The notes under the pieces were generated by a model. It did no database searches, was not told the DNA's origin, and saw nothing but the letters and a program-made list of their open reading frames with translations. Made by a program: the position numbers and the translations under genes. From NCBI GenBank assembly GCA_020199835.1, contig JAIVJV010000009.1, positions 992,001 through 1,056,000 of the forward strand: a stretch of 64,000 nucleotides of DNA, written 5' to 3'. The stretch is from Acidobacteriota bacterium (GTDB lineage: Bacteria > Acidobacteriota > Blastocatellia > Pyrinomonadales > Pyrinomonadaceae). This document shows, in pieces, positions 33,746-42,684 of this stretch. Every line of letters starts with the position of its first letter. Position 1 is the first letter of the stretch.

Positions 33746-35534
33746 GCTCAAGCGCGCGCTTCGCGGAGAAGTAAAGCTGACGACTGCCGCGCGCGAAGTA
33801 ATTCGGCGGAGCCGCGTCGCTGCGCAAGCCCGCCGCGAACGCGCAACACTCGATCACCAACCGCCGCTCTCACTCACGTCTCCGTTCTCGCAACTAAATC
33901 CCTCGGAACTACTCTCTCATTTCCAAAAGAAGAGAAAGATCGGTTTTTTCCCTGGTTTAAATTGGTGTCCTCCTGGCGTTACTGCAAGCGAACTCGAGTG
34001 GAGAAAGGATCCACGTTCTAATTATGTTTGGCCCCTCGATTACCACCGCGATCTAAAACTCCAACGCACCGACGGCTCCGACATTCGCATCGTCTGGGAA
34101 CTAAACCGCCTGGGCCACCTGCTACAACTAACTGACGCGAATCAATTCCTGCACCAGCTACAAACCTGGCAGGATCAAAACCCTTACGGCCGCGGCCCAA
34201 ACTGGTCCTGCGCGATGGAAGTCGCCCTCCGCGCGATCAACATCCTCGCCGCCTTCGAAAACATTCGCCAGTCACCCGCGCTAGATCCAGACGCGTTATA
34301 TTTCATCCTCCGACTACTCCAGCAACACGGCACTTACATCGAAAACAACCTCGAGTTTTCCCACATCTCCACCAGCAACCACTACCTTTCCGACGTCGCC
34401 GGTTTGCTGTGGCTCGGCGTGATGCTGCCCGAACTGCGCGACGCCCGGCAGTGGGGCGAGCTTGGTCTAACCGAACTGCTGCATGAAATGGACAAGCAGA
34501 TTCAAGCGGACGGATCCGATTACGAAGCATCAACCGGCTACCATCGGTTTGTAACCGAGCTGTTTCTCTACGCGTTCATGCTTTGCCGTGAGCACAAAGT
34601 CGAGATCGAACAAAAATACTGGCGCAAGCTTCACCAGATGCTCGTCTACATCAAAGCCTATGTGCGTCCCGACGGCTTCGCACCGCTCATCGGCGACACT
34701 GACGGCGGCCAGGTGCTGCCGTTTCAGCAACACCGCGCCGACGATCACGCGTACGTACTGGACGTCGGCGCCGAACTCTTCAACGATCCGTCGCTGAAGT
34801 TTCCCGAGCAGTCGTCCAAAGCGTTTCCCGACGCCGGCAGTTACATCATGCGGAGCGACGATTGTTACCTCTGCTTCAACGCGAGCGGCGCGGGTATCAA
34901 CGGCCGCGGCTCGCATGGACACAACGACGCGTTGAGCATCGAACTCTCGGCGCGCGGCCGCGCGTTCATCGTCGATCCGGGCACCTACGTTTATACCGGC
35001 GATCTGAAAATGCGTCATGCGTTTCGCTCGACTGCGTATCACTCGACGGTGAAGATCGACGGACAGGAGCAAAACACGACTGACCTGAACACGCCTTTCG
35101 TCATCGGCAACGAGGCGCAACCGCGCGTTCTCGAATGGCAGTCAAACGCGGAATATGACAAGGTTGTGGCGGAGCATTATGGCTACCGGCGACTCCCCGT
35201 TTCGGTTGCGCACCGCCGCACCGTTACATTTAACAAGAAGGAGTGCTGGTGGTTGATTGAGGACGAGTTCTTTGGTGAAGGCGAGCACGAGTTTGAAACG
35301 TGGTTCCATTTCAACGACGGTTTGCAGTTGGAACTCAGAGGGGGAGAGATCGAAGCCACGGATAAAAAGCACCATCATGGACTGATCGTGCGTTCGTTGA
35401 CTCTCAGTGAACCACCAGAGTTGGTGCAACAGCACTGCTCGCGCGACTACGGCGAACTAATCGACTCTGTCTCCGCGTGCTGGCGAGTGTCGGGTCGCGT
35501 GAGCAAACTTAGCTGGAAACTTTTTCTAACGTAA
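33732..35534 (+). CDS. Heparinase II/III family protein (polysaccharide lyase-like)
   Basis: This 600-residue protein has an N-terminal alpha/alpha toroid (NHYLSDVAGLLWLGVML with the catalytic-type Asn-His) and a C-terminal beta domain of the heparinase II/III type (RGSHGHNDALSIELSARG with conserved His). Such proteins cleave uronic-acid-containing polysaccharides by beta-elimination. A Lys/Arg-rich N-terminus without a signal peptide suggests a cytoplasmic or membrane-associated location, so a role in trimming the polymer or its lipid-linked units is possible. It sits between wecB and asnB. Confidence 0.85.
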   Translation: MRLNKLKRALRGEVKLTTAAREVIRRSRVAAQARRERATLDHQPPLSLTSPFSQLNPSELLSHFQKKRKIGFFPGLNWCPPGVTASELEWRKDPRSNYVWPLDYHRDLKLQRTDGSDIRIVWELNRLGHLLQLTDANQFLHQLQTWQDQNPYGRGPNWSCAMEVALRAINILAAFENIRQSPALDPDALYFILRLLQQHGTYIENNLEFSHISTSNHYLSDVAGLLWLGVMLPELRDARQWGELGLTELLHEMDKQIQADGSDYEASTGYHRFVTELFLYAFMLCREHKVEIEQKYWRKLHQMLVYIKAYVRPDGFAPLIGDTDGGQVLPFQQHRADDHAYVLDVGAELFNDPSLKFPEQSSKAFPDAGSYIMRSDDCYLCFNASGAGINGRGSHGHNDALSIELSARGRAFIVDPGTYVYTGDLKMRHAFRSTAYHSTVKIDGQEQNTTDLNTPFVIGNEAQPRVLEWQSNAEYDKVVAEHYGYRRLPVSVAHRRTVTFNKKECWWLIEDEFFGEGEHEFETWFHFNDGLQLELRGGEIEATDKKHHHGLIVRSLTLSEPPELVQQHCSRDYGELIDSVSACWRVSGRVSKLSWKLFLT

Positions 35535-35537
35535 GCG

Positions 35538-37463
35538 ATGTGTGGCATCTGCGGAGTTTGGGAATACGGCGCGAACGAAGGCTCAATCGAGCGCGCGCTG
35601 ATTGCGCGCATGCGCGATCAGATGTCGCACCGCGGCCCGGACGACTCCGGGGATCTGCTTTTCGACGAACGCCGGGGCGGGTTCGGTTTTCGCCGGCTAT
35701 CAATCATCGATCTTTCCGCCGCCGGGCATCAACCAATGCACGGCTGCGACGAGCGCACGTGGCTCGTCTTCAACGGCGAGATCTACAACCACGCGACGTT
35801 GCGCGCCGAGCTCGAAGCACGCGGTCATAAATACGCCTCACGCACCGACTCCGAAACGATCCTGCACGCTTACGAAGAGCGCGGCCTCGACTTCATTCAC
35901 GACATCGAAGGCGATTACGCGATCGCGATTTGGGACGCAGCGCGCGAACAGCTCGTGCTCGTTCGCGATCGCATCGGCGTCAAACCGCTCTACTACTATC
36001 ACAAAGACGGGCGCTTCATTTTCGCGTCGGAGATCAAAGCGATACTGCAACACCCTGCCGTAACGCCGGACATCGACGAGCAGTCGCTCTATCACTATTT
36101 AACTTTCCTGACGACGCCCGCGCCAACGACACTCTTTCGCGACATTCAAAAGCTTCCCGCGGGCCACGTTCTGACACTCAAACGCGACGGCGCGCTGAAA
36201 ATTCAGCAGTACTGGGACGCTCTGCCGCCGCCAAAACCAGGGCTTCGCGATGAAAGCGAACATCGAACTGAAATTCTGCGTCTCCTGCGCGATTCAATTC
36301 GAAAGCGCATGATGTCTGACGTGCCGTTCGGTGTGTTTCTGTCCGGTGGCGTCGACTCGTCAGCGAACGTGGCGTTGATGTCGGAACTGATGTCGCGTCC
36401 GGTGGAGACGTTCACTGTCGGTTTCAGCGATGCGGAGTATCTCAACGAGCTTGAATCGGCTCGGCGCATCGCGAAGCAGTTCGGCACAAACCATCACGAA
36501 GTGATCATCTCGGAGAACGAGATGCAGGAGTTTCTGCCGCGGCTCGTGTTTCACCAGGACGAACCAATCGCCGATCCGGTTTGCGTGCCGCTGTTTTACG
36601 TTTCGCAGTTGGCGCGTGATTCGGGAACGATCGTGGTCCAGGTCGGCGAAGGTTCTGACGAGATCTTCAGCGGTTACGACAACTACGTGCGCCACTTGCG
36701 AATCTACGAGAATTTTTGGCGTCACGCCGAAGGGCTGCCGCGTGTGTTTCGCCGCGCGTTGTCGAGTTTGTCGCGACCGGCTTTGGAGGCGACGGGAAGA
36801 AAGCGCGCGGCCATCGAACTGATCAGGCGCCTCGGCGCGGATGAGCCGCTGTTCTGGGGCGGCGCCGTGGTTTACGACGAGACTTTCAAGCCGCGTGTTT
36901 TGTCGGAGTCGCTGCGCAAGCGGATGAATGGTTTGTCGTCGCTGCGAGTCGTCGAGCCGTATTTGCAGCGCATCGAGCAGGAGCGGCCGGATTCAGACTT
37001 TCTCGCGCGCATGACGTATCTTGAGTTGAAGCTGCGTTTGCCGGAACTGCTGCTCATGCGCGTGGACAAGATCACGATGGCGACGAGCGTGGAAGCGCGA
37101 GTGCCGTTTCTGGATCATCATCTTGTTGAGTATGCGCTCGGGCTACCGCGTTCGTTAAAAGTCGAAGGCACGACGGGCAAGCACATACTGAAGCGCGCTC
37201 TGGAAGACATTCTGCCGCACGATCTGCTTTATGAGCCGAAGCGTGGATTTGGCGCGCCCGTGCGCGAATGGTTTCGGGGGAAGAATTTACGCGGCTTGTT
37301 TGACGCGCGCCTCATGAACTCGAGCATGCGAAAACGAGACTTGTTGGATTACGCGTTCGTGGCCAAGATGCTCGACGAACATCGACAACATAAAAACGAC
37401 TGGGGTTTTCATCTTTGGGCCTTGCTGAACCTGAGCCTGTGGTATGAGCAGTGGATTGACTAA
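35538..37463 (+). CDS. asnB: Glutamine-dependent asparagine synthase-like amidotransferase (first copy)
   Basis: This 641-residue class II glutamine amidotransferase begins MCGICGVWEYG, with the nucleophilic Cys at position 2. Its N-terminal Ntn domain (SHRGPDDSG, NGEIYN) is followed by an ATP-pyrophosphatase domain with VFLSGGVDSSANVA. In polysaccharide loci such proteins often amidate uronic acids rather than make free asparagine. With UDP-ManNAcA-forming enzymes upstream, amidation of the uronic acid is a sensible guess but not shown. It starts 3 nt after the lyase gene stop and overlaps the flippase by 20 nt. Confidence 0.9.
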   Translation: MCGICGVWEYGANEGSIERALIARMRDQMSHRGPDDSGDLLFDERRGGFGFRRLSIIDLSAAGHQPMHGCDERTWLVFNGEIYNHATLRAELEARGHKYASRTDSETILHAYEERGLDFIHDIEGDYAIAIWDAAREQLVLVRDRIGVKPLYYYHKDGRFIFASEIKAILQHPAVTPDIDEQSLYHYLTFLTTPAPTTLFRDIQKLPAGHVLTLKRDGALKIQQYWDALPPPKPGLRDESEHRTEILRLLRDSIRKRMMSDVPFGVFLSGGVDSSANVALMSELMSRPVETFTVGFSDAEYLNELESARRIAKQFGTNHHEVIISENEMQEFLPRLVFHQDEPIADPVCVPLFYVSQLARDSGTIVVQVGEGSDEIFSGYDNYVRHLRIYENFWRHAEGLPRVFRRALSSLSRPALEATGRKRAAIELIRRLGADEPLFWGGAVVYDETFKPRVLSESLRKRMNGLSSLRVVEPYLQRIEQERPDSDFLARMTYLELKLRLPELLLMRVDKITMATSVEARVPFLDHHLVEYALGLPRSLKVEGTTGKHILKRALEDILPHDLLYEPKRGFGAPVREWFRGKNLRGLFDARLMNSSMRKRDLLDYAFVAKMLDEHRQHKNDWGFHLWALLNLSLWYEQWID

Positions 37464-38730
37464 TTCACGCCGCTTTTCAAAGGATGTGGTGTGGACGCTG
37501 GCGACGCGCGTGCTGATGATCGTCAACAGCGTCGCGGCGGGAATCATCGTCGCGCGATGGCTGGGAGCGCAAGGTGTCGGTGAGCTTGCAGTCATCAACG
37601 TCGCGGTCACGACAATCGTGCAACTCGGAAGCTTCGGTCTGCCTTCCTCAAACACTTATTTCATCGCGCAAGACCGCGCTCATTTTCGCGCCGCGACGAT
37701 CAACTCGCTACTCTTTGCGACCGCGATCGGTTCGGTGCTCGCGTTTGCGCTCAGCATTCTTGCGTCGTTTCGTCCGGATTGGTTCGGGTTCGTTCCACCG
37801 GACCTGATCCGCATCGCATCGGTGCAAATCCCTTTCCTGTTGCTCACGCTGATCGGGCTCAACATTCTGCTCGCGTTGGGAAGGATTCGAGAGTTTAACC
37901 TGCTGGATCTCGCTGGACAGTCGTTTGTTTTGGTCAACGCACTTGTAATTCTGATCTTTTTGGGGCTTGGTCTGGACGCGCTCGTGAAGTTGAACACGAT
38001 CACGAGCATTCTGGTCAGCCTGGTGGTTGTTGTGTTGCTCGTCGCTGGCGGAAAGAAGCTCGTGGATTCCAGATGGCGAGCCGATGCGGCGTTGTTGCGG
38101 CGCATGATCAGTTACGGTTTGAAGTTTCATATCTCGGTACTAGCGGGAGCCATCATCTTTCGCGCCGATCTGCTGGTCGTGAATCACTTCCGCGGCCCGG
38201 CAGAAGCCGGCGTTTACAGCGTAGCGACGCAATTCGGTCTGTTGCTGATGTTGCTCCCGAGTGTGATCGCAACGTTGCTGTTTCCGCGCGTCACTGCCGA
38301 GCAGGATCCACGTGGCGAGACGACGTGGTTCGTGACCCGGCAGACTGCGTGGATCATGCTCGTGTGTTGTGTTGTCGCAATCCCGGGAAGTTTTCTGTTG
38401 CCGTTTTTATATGGTTCGGCATTCGCGGACGCGACGTTTCTGCTGTTGATCTTGTTGCCGGGCGTGTATCTCGTCGGCCTTGAGTCGGTGCTGGTCCAAC
38501 ATTTCAACGCGCTGGGTTTGCCGCGGGCCATTCCGCTCTTCTGGGTCATCACGCTCGTCGTTAACCTCGTACTCGTGTTTGCGCTCGTGCCGCGCTTCGG
38601 TGCTCGCGGCGCCGCAATCGCATCGACGCTTAGTTATGCACTCATCTTCTGCCTGGTCGCGCTCCAATTTCGTGCGAGCACCGCAGCGTCGTTCGCCGAA
38701 GGATTTGCGCGCGGGAGCTTGCGTGGATGA
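37444..38730 (+). CDS. Polysaccharide flippase (Wzx/MATE-like)
   Basis: This 428-residue protein has about twelve hydrophobic helices and the N-terminal RRFSKDVVWTLATRVL typical of the polysaccharide-export (PST/Wzx) family. It probably flips an undecaprenyl-linked repeat unit to the periplasm. The region AGVYSVATQFGLLLMLLPSV is conserved-looking in flippases. It overlaps asnB by 20 nt and the next glycosyltransferase by ATGA. Confidence 0.85.
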   Translation: MSSGLTNSRRFSKDVVWTLATRVLMIVNSVAAGIIVARWLGAQGVGELAVINVAVTTIVQLGSFGLPSSNTYFIAQDRAHFRAATINSLLFATAIGSVLAFALSILASFRPDWFGFVPPDLIRIASVQIPFLLLTLIGLNILLALGRIREFNLLDLAGQSFVLVNALVILIFLGLGLDALVKLNTITSILVSLVVVVLLVAGGKKLVDSRWRADAALLRRMISYGLKFHISVLAGAIIFRADLLVVNHFRGPAEAGVYSVATQFGLLLMLLPSVIATLLFPRVTAEQDPRGETTWFVTRQTAWIMLVCCVVAIPGSFLLPFLYGSAFADATFLLLILLPGVYLVGLESVLVQHFNALGLPRAIPLFWVITLVVNLVLVFALVPRFGARGAAIASTLSYALIFCLVALQFRASTAASFAEGFARGSLRG

Positions 38731-40358
38731 AAGTCGTGCTGCTCGCGCTCAGCGGCGACTCCGCTCGTTGTCACGCAAAACTGGTCCAACTCTATCCGCA
38801 AGCCACTGTGGAGACGATTTCGCGCGCGCAGTTCGAAACCGGAAGTTTGACCAATCGACTCGCAGCTTTGCGTGCGCGACAAGCGGATGTGTTCGCGATC
38901 GCGACTGAACGTTTGGCATGGCAACGTGGGCAGAATTTGTTCATGTTGTTTGGGGCGTTGGCGGGCGCGCGCGAGGTCGTCGTGCTTGATAGTCACGATG
39001 GCTGGATAAAGAGAACGCGCGGCGATCTGCTGGCGCGTGCGCCGTTGAGCGTTGGCGCCGAGGCGTTGAATGGCGTAGTTGATTTTGCGCAATCGCGGAT
39101 TGAGTTACGGCGGCTTGAACAGGCAGTTGGCACGCTGCACACACGCGCTCGCGAACGTGCTACTCATTCGGGTCGGCCAGGCGTTGTTTACCTGCGCGCC
39201 ACGCCTGGTCCGGGAACGCAGGCCGGTGGCGCGGCGAGTCACATGAAAGGCGTCATCGAAGCGGTGCGCGTGCTCGGGGTCGAGCTTGAGATCATCAGTA
39301 ACGACGCGATCGCGGGTTTCGACGTTGCCGACCCGCGCTTCACGATCATTCCACCGGAAACCGTTGGGGGCACGCGCGCGCTATTTGAAATTCATAACAA
39401 TCTCGTTTTCACGCGCGCGGCGGTGCCGTTGATCGAGCGTGCGCGGCCGGATTTTATTTACCAACGTTATGCGCGGTTTAGTTGGGCTGGGGTTGCGGCG
39501 GCGGTGCGCACGGGCCGGCCGTTGTTTCTTGAATACAACGGCTCGGAGGTGTGGGTCGGACGGCATTGGGACCGCGTCGGCAGTCTGGGCCTGCTGGAGC
39601 GATACGAGCGATTGAACCTTCTCGCGGCGGCGCGTATTTTTGTCGTGTCTGAGGTTGAGCGACGGAATCTTGAGGCGCGTGGTGTGGCGGCCGAGAAGAT
39701 CGTGCTCAATCCGAATGCAGTGGATGTGGAGCTGTTTCAGCCGGGGATTAACGGCAAGCAGGTGCGCGATGACCTGGGGATCAATTCGGCGGATTTGGTG
39801 GCCGGGTTTGTGGGTACGTTTGGGCCGTGGCACGGTGTCGTTGAACTGGCACAAGCCATCAAGCTGTTGCCTCGCGAGTTGCCGGTGCGGTTTTTGATCG
39901 TTGGCAGTGGCAGCTTGCATGGCGAAGTCGAACGTCTTTTGCACGCTGAACGAGAGAGCGGGAAAGTGATCTTCACGGGGGCGGTCGCGCACGATCGGGT
40001 GCCGGCGCTGTTGGATGCGTGCGACATTCTCATCGCGCCGCACGTGCCGCTCGCTGATGGGACCGATTTCTTTGGTTCGCCGACGAAAATTTTCGAGTAC
40101 ATGGCGATGGGCAAAGCGATCGTCGCCAGCCGTCTCGGGCAAATCGGCGAAGTGTTGAGTCATGAAGAGACGGCGTTGCTGGTTGAGCCGGGAAACGGGA
40201 ACGAACTGGCCAACGCGATCGTGCGGCTCGTAGAATCAGAGGCCCTGCGTGAGCGTCTCGGCCCAGCCGCGCGCGAGGTTGCGGTAAAGAACCATACCTG
40301 GGGTCACAATGCCCGTAGAGTGCTCGAAGCGTACGAGTCATGGGCCGCGGGAAAGTAA
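38727..40358 (+). CDS. GT4-type glycosyltransferase with an extra N-terminal region
   Basis: This 543-residue protein has a C-terminal ~390 residues of clear GT4 (GT-B fold) shape. LATPGPGTQAGG-type opening (RATPGPGTQAGGAASH near 155) is followed by NPNAVDVELFQP and FVGTFGPWHGVVELAQAI. The donor-site motif is FFGSPTKIFEYMAMGKAIVAS. The first ~145 residues do not look like the usual GT4 N-terminal half; they include a Rossmann-like start (KVVLLALSGDSARC) and VLDSHDGW. This may be an added domain. It probably adds a sugar to the lipid-linked unit on the cytoplasmic side. A GT2 gene follows after 16 nt. Confidence 0.85.
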   Translation: MKVVLLALSGDSARCHAKLVQLYPQATVETISRAQFETGSLTNRLAALRARQADVFAIATERLAWQRGQNLFMLFGALAGAREVVVLDSHDGWIKRTRGDLLARAPLSVGAEALNGVVDFAQSRIELRRLEQAVGTLHTRARERATHSGRPGVVYLRATPGPGTQAGGAASHMKGVIEAVRVLGVELEIISNDAIAGFDVADPRFTIIPPETVGGTRALFEIHNNLVFTRAAVPLIERARPDFIYQRYARFSWAGVAAAVRTGRPLFLEYNGSEVWVGRHWDRVGSLGLLERYERLNLLAAARIFVVSEVERRNLEARGVAAEKIVLNPNAVDVELFQPGINGKQVRDDLGINSADLVAGFVGTFGPWHGVVELAQAIKLLPRELPVRFLIVGSGSLHGEVERLLHAERESGKVIFTGAVAHDRVPALLDACDILIAPHVPLADGTDFFGSPTKIFEYMAMGKAIVASRLGQIGEVLSHEETALLVEPGNGNELANAIVRLVESEALRERLGPAAREVAVKNHTWGHNARRVLEAYESWAAGK

Positions 40359-40374
40359 GCCACAAATAACACAG

Positions 40375-41352
40375 ATGTTGTTATCAGTAATCATCCCCTG
40401 TTACAACGAAGAGCCCGTGCTGCGCGCAACGCACGAGCGGCTCACGAGCGTACTGAGAGGAATGACTGGCGTCGACTACGAACTGATCTTCGTCAACGAC
40501 GGCAGCCGCGACCGCACGCAGGAAATTCTGGCCGAACTGCAACTCTTCGATCCGCGCGCACGCGTCCTGCTTCTCTCGCGCAACTTTGGCCACCAGATCG
40601 CCGTCACCGCCGGACTCGCCGAAGCGGCCGGTGACGCCGTCGTGATCATCGACGCCGACCTGCAAGATCCACCCGAAGTCATCCCGCAGATGGTCCAACT
40701 CTGGCGCGACGGCAACGAAGTCGTCTACGGCATTCGCATCGAGCGCGACGGCGAAAGCCGGTTCAAGCTCTGGACCGCCAAACTTTTCTACCGTCTCATC
40801 AATCGACTCTCCGAAACGAAGATGCCGCTCGACGCCGGCGACTTTCGTCTGCTAGATCGCAAAGTGGTCGAAGTGATCAAAGCGATGCCTGAGCGCGCAC
40901 GTTTTCTGCGCGGCATGGTGAGCTGGGCGGGGTTTCGCCAGGTGGCGGTTCCGTACGATCGCGCCGCGCGTCACGCGGGCGACAGCAAGTATCCGCTCAT
41001 GAAGATGATTCACTTCGCGATGGACGGCATCATCTCGTTTTCACTCGTGCCGCTGAAGCTCGCGATCTGGACCGGTTTTCTCGCGATCTGGATCGCAGTT
41101 GCGGGAATCATCGTCGCGATTGCGGATCGCCTCCTCGACAAGAATCTCGCGCGCGGGTGGGCCTCGCTGTTTGTGGCCGTGCTGTTCATGGGCGGCGTGC
41201 AACTCGTGTCACTCGGCATTCTCGGCGAATACCTCGGCCGGATTTACACGGAAGTGAAGCGGCGGCCGCTGTACGTGGTCCAGGAACGACTCGGCTTTCC
41301 CGCCGATACCACGACGGAGATGGCCCGAGCGTACGAGGTAAATGCGAGGTAA
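40375..41352 (+). CDS. DPM1/GtrB-type family 2 glycosyltransferase
   Basis: This 325-residue protein makes an undecaprenyl-phosphate sugar from a nucleotide sugar. Its GT-A catalytic domain starts SVIIPCYNEEPVL and contains the metal site IIDADLQDP and later the GDFRLLDRKV and RFLRGMVSW motifs. Two C-terminal hydrophobic helices (about residues 235-255 and 270-290) and the end signature LGEYLGRIYTEVKRRPLYVV are those of ArnC/GtrB enzymes. The ATG at 40375 is the natural start. It supplies lipid-linked donors to the GT39-like gene that follows with no gap. Confidence 0.92.
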   Translation: MLLSVIIPCYNEEPVLRATHERLTSVLRGMTGVDYELIFVNDGSRDRTQEILAELQLFDPRARVLLLSRNFGHQIAVTAGLAEAAGDAVVIIDADLQDPPEVIPQMVQLWRDGNEVVYGIRIERDGESRFKLWTAKLFYRLINRLSETKMPLDAGDFRLLDRKVVEVIKAMPERARFLRGMVSWAGFRQVAVPYDRAARHAGDSKYPLMKMIHFAMDGIISFSLVPLKLAIWTGFLAIWIAVAGIIVAIADRLLDKNLARGWASLFVAVLFMGGVQLVSLGILGEYLGRIYTEVKRRPLYVVQERLGFPADTTTEMARAYEVNAR

Positions 41353-41356
41353 ATGC
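41335..41356 (+). repeat. Exact 11-bp tandem duplication at a gene junction
   Basis: GAGGTAAATGC occurs twice in a row (41335-41345 and 41346-41356). The second copy contains the stop codon of the GT2 gene (TAA), the GAGG ribosome-like site and the ATG of the next gene. In the first copy the same letters are read as codons for Glu-Val-Asn. Confidence 0.9.
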
Positions 41357-42684
41357 TTAACCGCAACCGATTGCTCCTGCTGCTCGGCGCGCTGCTCCTC
41401 ACATTTTGCATACGCGGCCTCACGCTTCAGTTCATGCGCGCGCACCTGAATGATCCCGGCTGGTTTCAAGTCGGTTCCTACGCCAAATTCGATCGCCAGG
41501 CTCGCGACATTCTCGACGGCAGGCAGCGACTTTTTTGGATCGACGATCCGGCGCGAACCGATCTGGCCCAATACCCACCTGCGTTTCCTGCGGCTGTTGC
41601 GTTGATTTACAAACTCGGCGGCGACCGATCCGCGTATGCAGTGCAGAGTGTGCAGTGGATCGCGGATCTGTGCGTCTTGTTCGTTTTGGTTACTGGCATT
41701 GCAGCGACGGCGTTTGGCCCGCGCGCCGGCATTGCGGCGAGTTATCTGTTTGCGTTCTCCGCGCTGTTTGCGATGTACGGCGCGTATCCATCGGCTGACG
41801 CGCCCGCGACGTGGTTCGTGCTCGGCGGCGCGTGGGTGTTGCTGTTGGCTGCGAAACGTAACAGCGTGTGGCTCGCGCTCGCCGCAGGCGTTTTGCTGGG
41901 TATCGCCTGCTGGTTTCGCGTGAACCCGTTGTACTTGTGCGTGGGTTGGGCCATCGCGTTGTTGTTGTTCACACGCGGGGCGTGGCGGCGCAGGTTACAG
42001 ATGTCCGCGGCGGCGTTGCTGGGAACGGTTGTCGTCATCGCGCCGATCGTCGTGCGCAACTATCTCGTATTTCCGGATTTCACGCCGACTGGCGGAACGA
42101 TCGGCGCGAACCTTTGGGAAGGTTTGGGCGAGACTGAACTTGGCCGGCAACATGGGTTTCTTTACGGAGACGACAAACTGATCGAGCATGAGCGCGTGAA
42201 GATGGGTTTGCCGCCGGGCGCGCAGATCGATGCGCAGTGGCCTGACGGTATTCGCCGCGATCGCGAGCGCACGCGCGAAGCACTCGCCTTCATCAAGCAA
42301 CATCCGATCTGGTACGCGGGCGTGATGCTCGGGCGCATGTGGGGCATGTTGAAAGTCGCGGGCGATCCGGTGCCCTACACGGGTATAAGCGGAATCAACG
42401 TGACGAGCCAGAAGTGTTTGCCGCCGGAACGGCAAGGTGGTGTGCTCGCGTTTGCGGTGAACGCGTTCGGTTCGATTCAGAGCGTGGTACGTTACCTGTT
42501 TCTGCCGCTGGCGGCGGTCGGAATGTTGCTGGCGTTGCGGCGAGACTGGCGGATCAGTTGCATCCTGCTGGTGACGATTCTGTACTATCTCATTCCAGGC
42601 ACGGCGGCACACACGGAGATTCGTTACGTGCTGCCGATGCACGGGTTGTTGACGGTCTTCGGGGGTTGCGTCGTTAAGAGATGA
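41353..42684 (+). CDS. Membrane glycosyltransferase, GT39/ArnT-like
   Basis: This 443-residue protein has about ten membrane helices in the GT-C pattern. A large first periplasmic loop contains YPPAFPAAVALIYKLGGDRS, and an acidic FDRQARDILDGR segment is near residue 50. Such enzymes transfer a sugar from undecaprenyl phosphate to an acceptor outside the membrane, matching the lipid-linked donor made by the preceding GT2. The start immediately follows the GT2 stop, within an 11-bp tandem duplication that carries GAGG and the ATG. Confidence 0.8.
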   Translation: MLNRNRLLLLLGALLLTFCIRGLTLQFMRAHLNDPGWFQVGSYAKFDRQARDILDGRQRLFWIDDPARTDLAQYPPAFPAAVALIYKLGGDRSAYAVQSVQWIADLCVLFVLVTGIAATAFGPRAGIAASYLFAFSALFAMYGAYPSADAPATWFVLGGAWVLLLAAKRNSVWLALAAGVLLGIACWFRVNPLYLCVGWAIALLLFTRGAWRRRLQMSAAALLGTVVVIAPIVVRNYLVFPDFTPTGGTIGANLWEGLGETELGRQHGFLYGDDKLIEHERVKMGLPPGAQIDAQWPDGIRRDRERTREALAFIKQHPIWYAGVMLGRMWGMLKVAGDPVPYTGISGINVTSQKCLPPERQGGVLAFAVNAFGSIQSVVRYLFLPLAAVGMLLALRRDWRISCILLVTILYYLIPGTAAHTEIRYVLPMHGLLTVFGGCVVKR

